Part shown: in pieces, positions 63,929 through 64,000 of the stretch
Layout of the letters: each line of letters begins with the position of its first letter
Position numbering within the stretch: the first letter of the stretch is position 1
DNA from: Polaribacter sp. Hel_I_88
GTDB lineage: Bacteria > Bacteroidota > Bacteroidia > Flavobacteriales > Flavobacteriaceae
DNA: 64,000 nt
Assembly: GCF_000687935.1 (NCBI RefSeq)
Contig: NZ_JHZZ01000001.1
Coordinates: 3,916,001-3,980,000 of the forward strand
Reading direction: 5' to 3'
Translations under genes and position numbers: made by a program
The notes under the pieces: generated by a model
The model's database searches: none
What the model saw: only the letters and a program-made list of their open reading frames with translations
Told to the model about the DNA's origin: nothing

Positions 63929-64000
63929 TCCTGAAAATAATTTTTGTATCTTATTGTTTTACAGATTCTTAACAATTAAAACAGTAAGAGATGTTTTTAT

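Overview
This window looks like a chromosomal segment of a marine-type member of the Flavobacteriaceae (Bacteroidota, near Polaribacter or Tenacibaculum). It is very AT-rich. It carries a SusC/SusD starch-utilisation locus, type IX secretion (T9SS) sorting domains, a PorP/SprF protein and a gliding-motility C-terminal (CHU_C) domain. The best promoters have the Bacteroidota form: TTG, a spacer of about 19 bp, then TAnnTTTG. The genus is inference from these traits, not from a database search.

Region 1 (1-15540) is an alpha-glucan utilisation locus. A leftward MFS sugar transporter runs off the left edge, and a leftward LacI-family regulator sits next to it. A rightward operon follows: susC, susD, susE-like, a susF-like protein with three tandem binding modules, an extracellular GH13 amylase with a T9SS tail, a second T9SS-sorted surface protein and a 60-residue exported peptide. 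Matching 16-bp palindromes lie before susC and before the transporter, so the LacI protein probably controls both arms.

Region 2 (15540-39873) is mostly housekeeping and envelope genes: a NifS-like desulfurase, a Smr-domain protein, a phosphatase/ArsC-like protein, a 1684-residue T9SS surface protein with its PorP partner, two adjacent PPK2 kinases, an LpxR-like protein, a RecD2/Pif1-like helicase, RsmD, a MoxR ATPase, a three-gene parvulin/SurA-like chaperone operon, RecQ, Fmt and HU. Region 3 (39898-43540) starts with an IS1182-type element inserted between HU and YqgE, followed by a class IV aminotransferase and a START-like protein.

Region 4 (43634-52950) is accessory DNA bounded by tRNA-Met(CAT) and tRNA-Gly(TCC). 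It holds a complete type I restriction-modification system (hsdM-hsdS-hsdR), a MITE-like repeat, and a compact three-gene unit that reads as a toxin-antitoxin-chaperone (TAC) module: an unrecognised 189-residue protein, an XRE/HigA-like protein with a long tail, and a SecB-like chaperone, with a perfect palindrome just before the first gene. The 3' end of tRNA-Gly plus its terminator is repeated in tandem with a 118-bp period, followed by a 7-bp microsatellite.

Region 5 (53197-64000) returns to core genes: rhomboid protease, two tandem LpxL/HtrB-like acyltransferases, a class V aminotransferase, an outer-membrane barrel protein, GlmM, a DUF6090 protein, an M24 lipoprotein peptidase and ribosomal protein S1. 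The most interesting items are the putative TAC module, the tRNA-Gly tail triplication, the shared LacI operators and the small exported peptide ending the starch operon.
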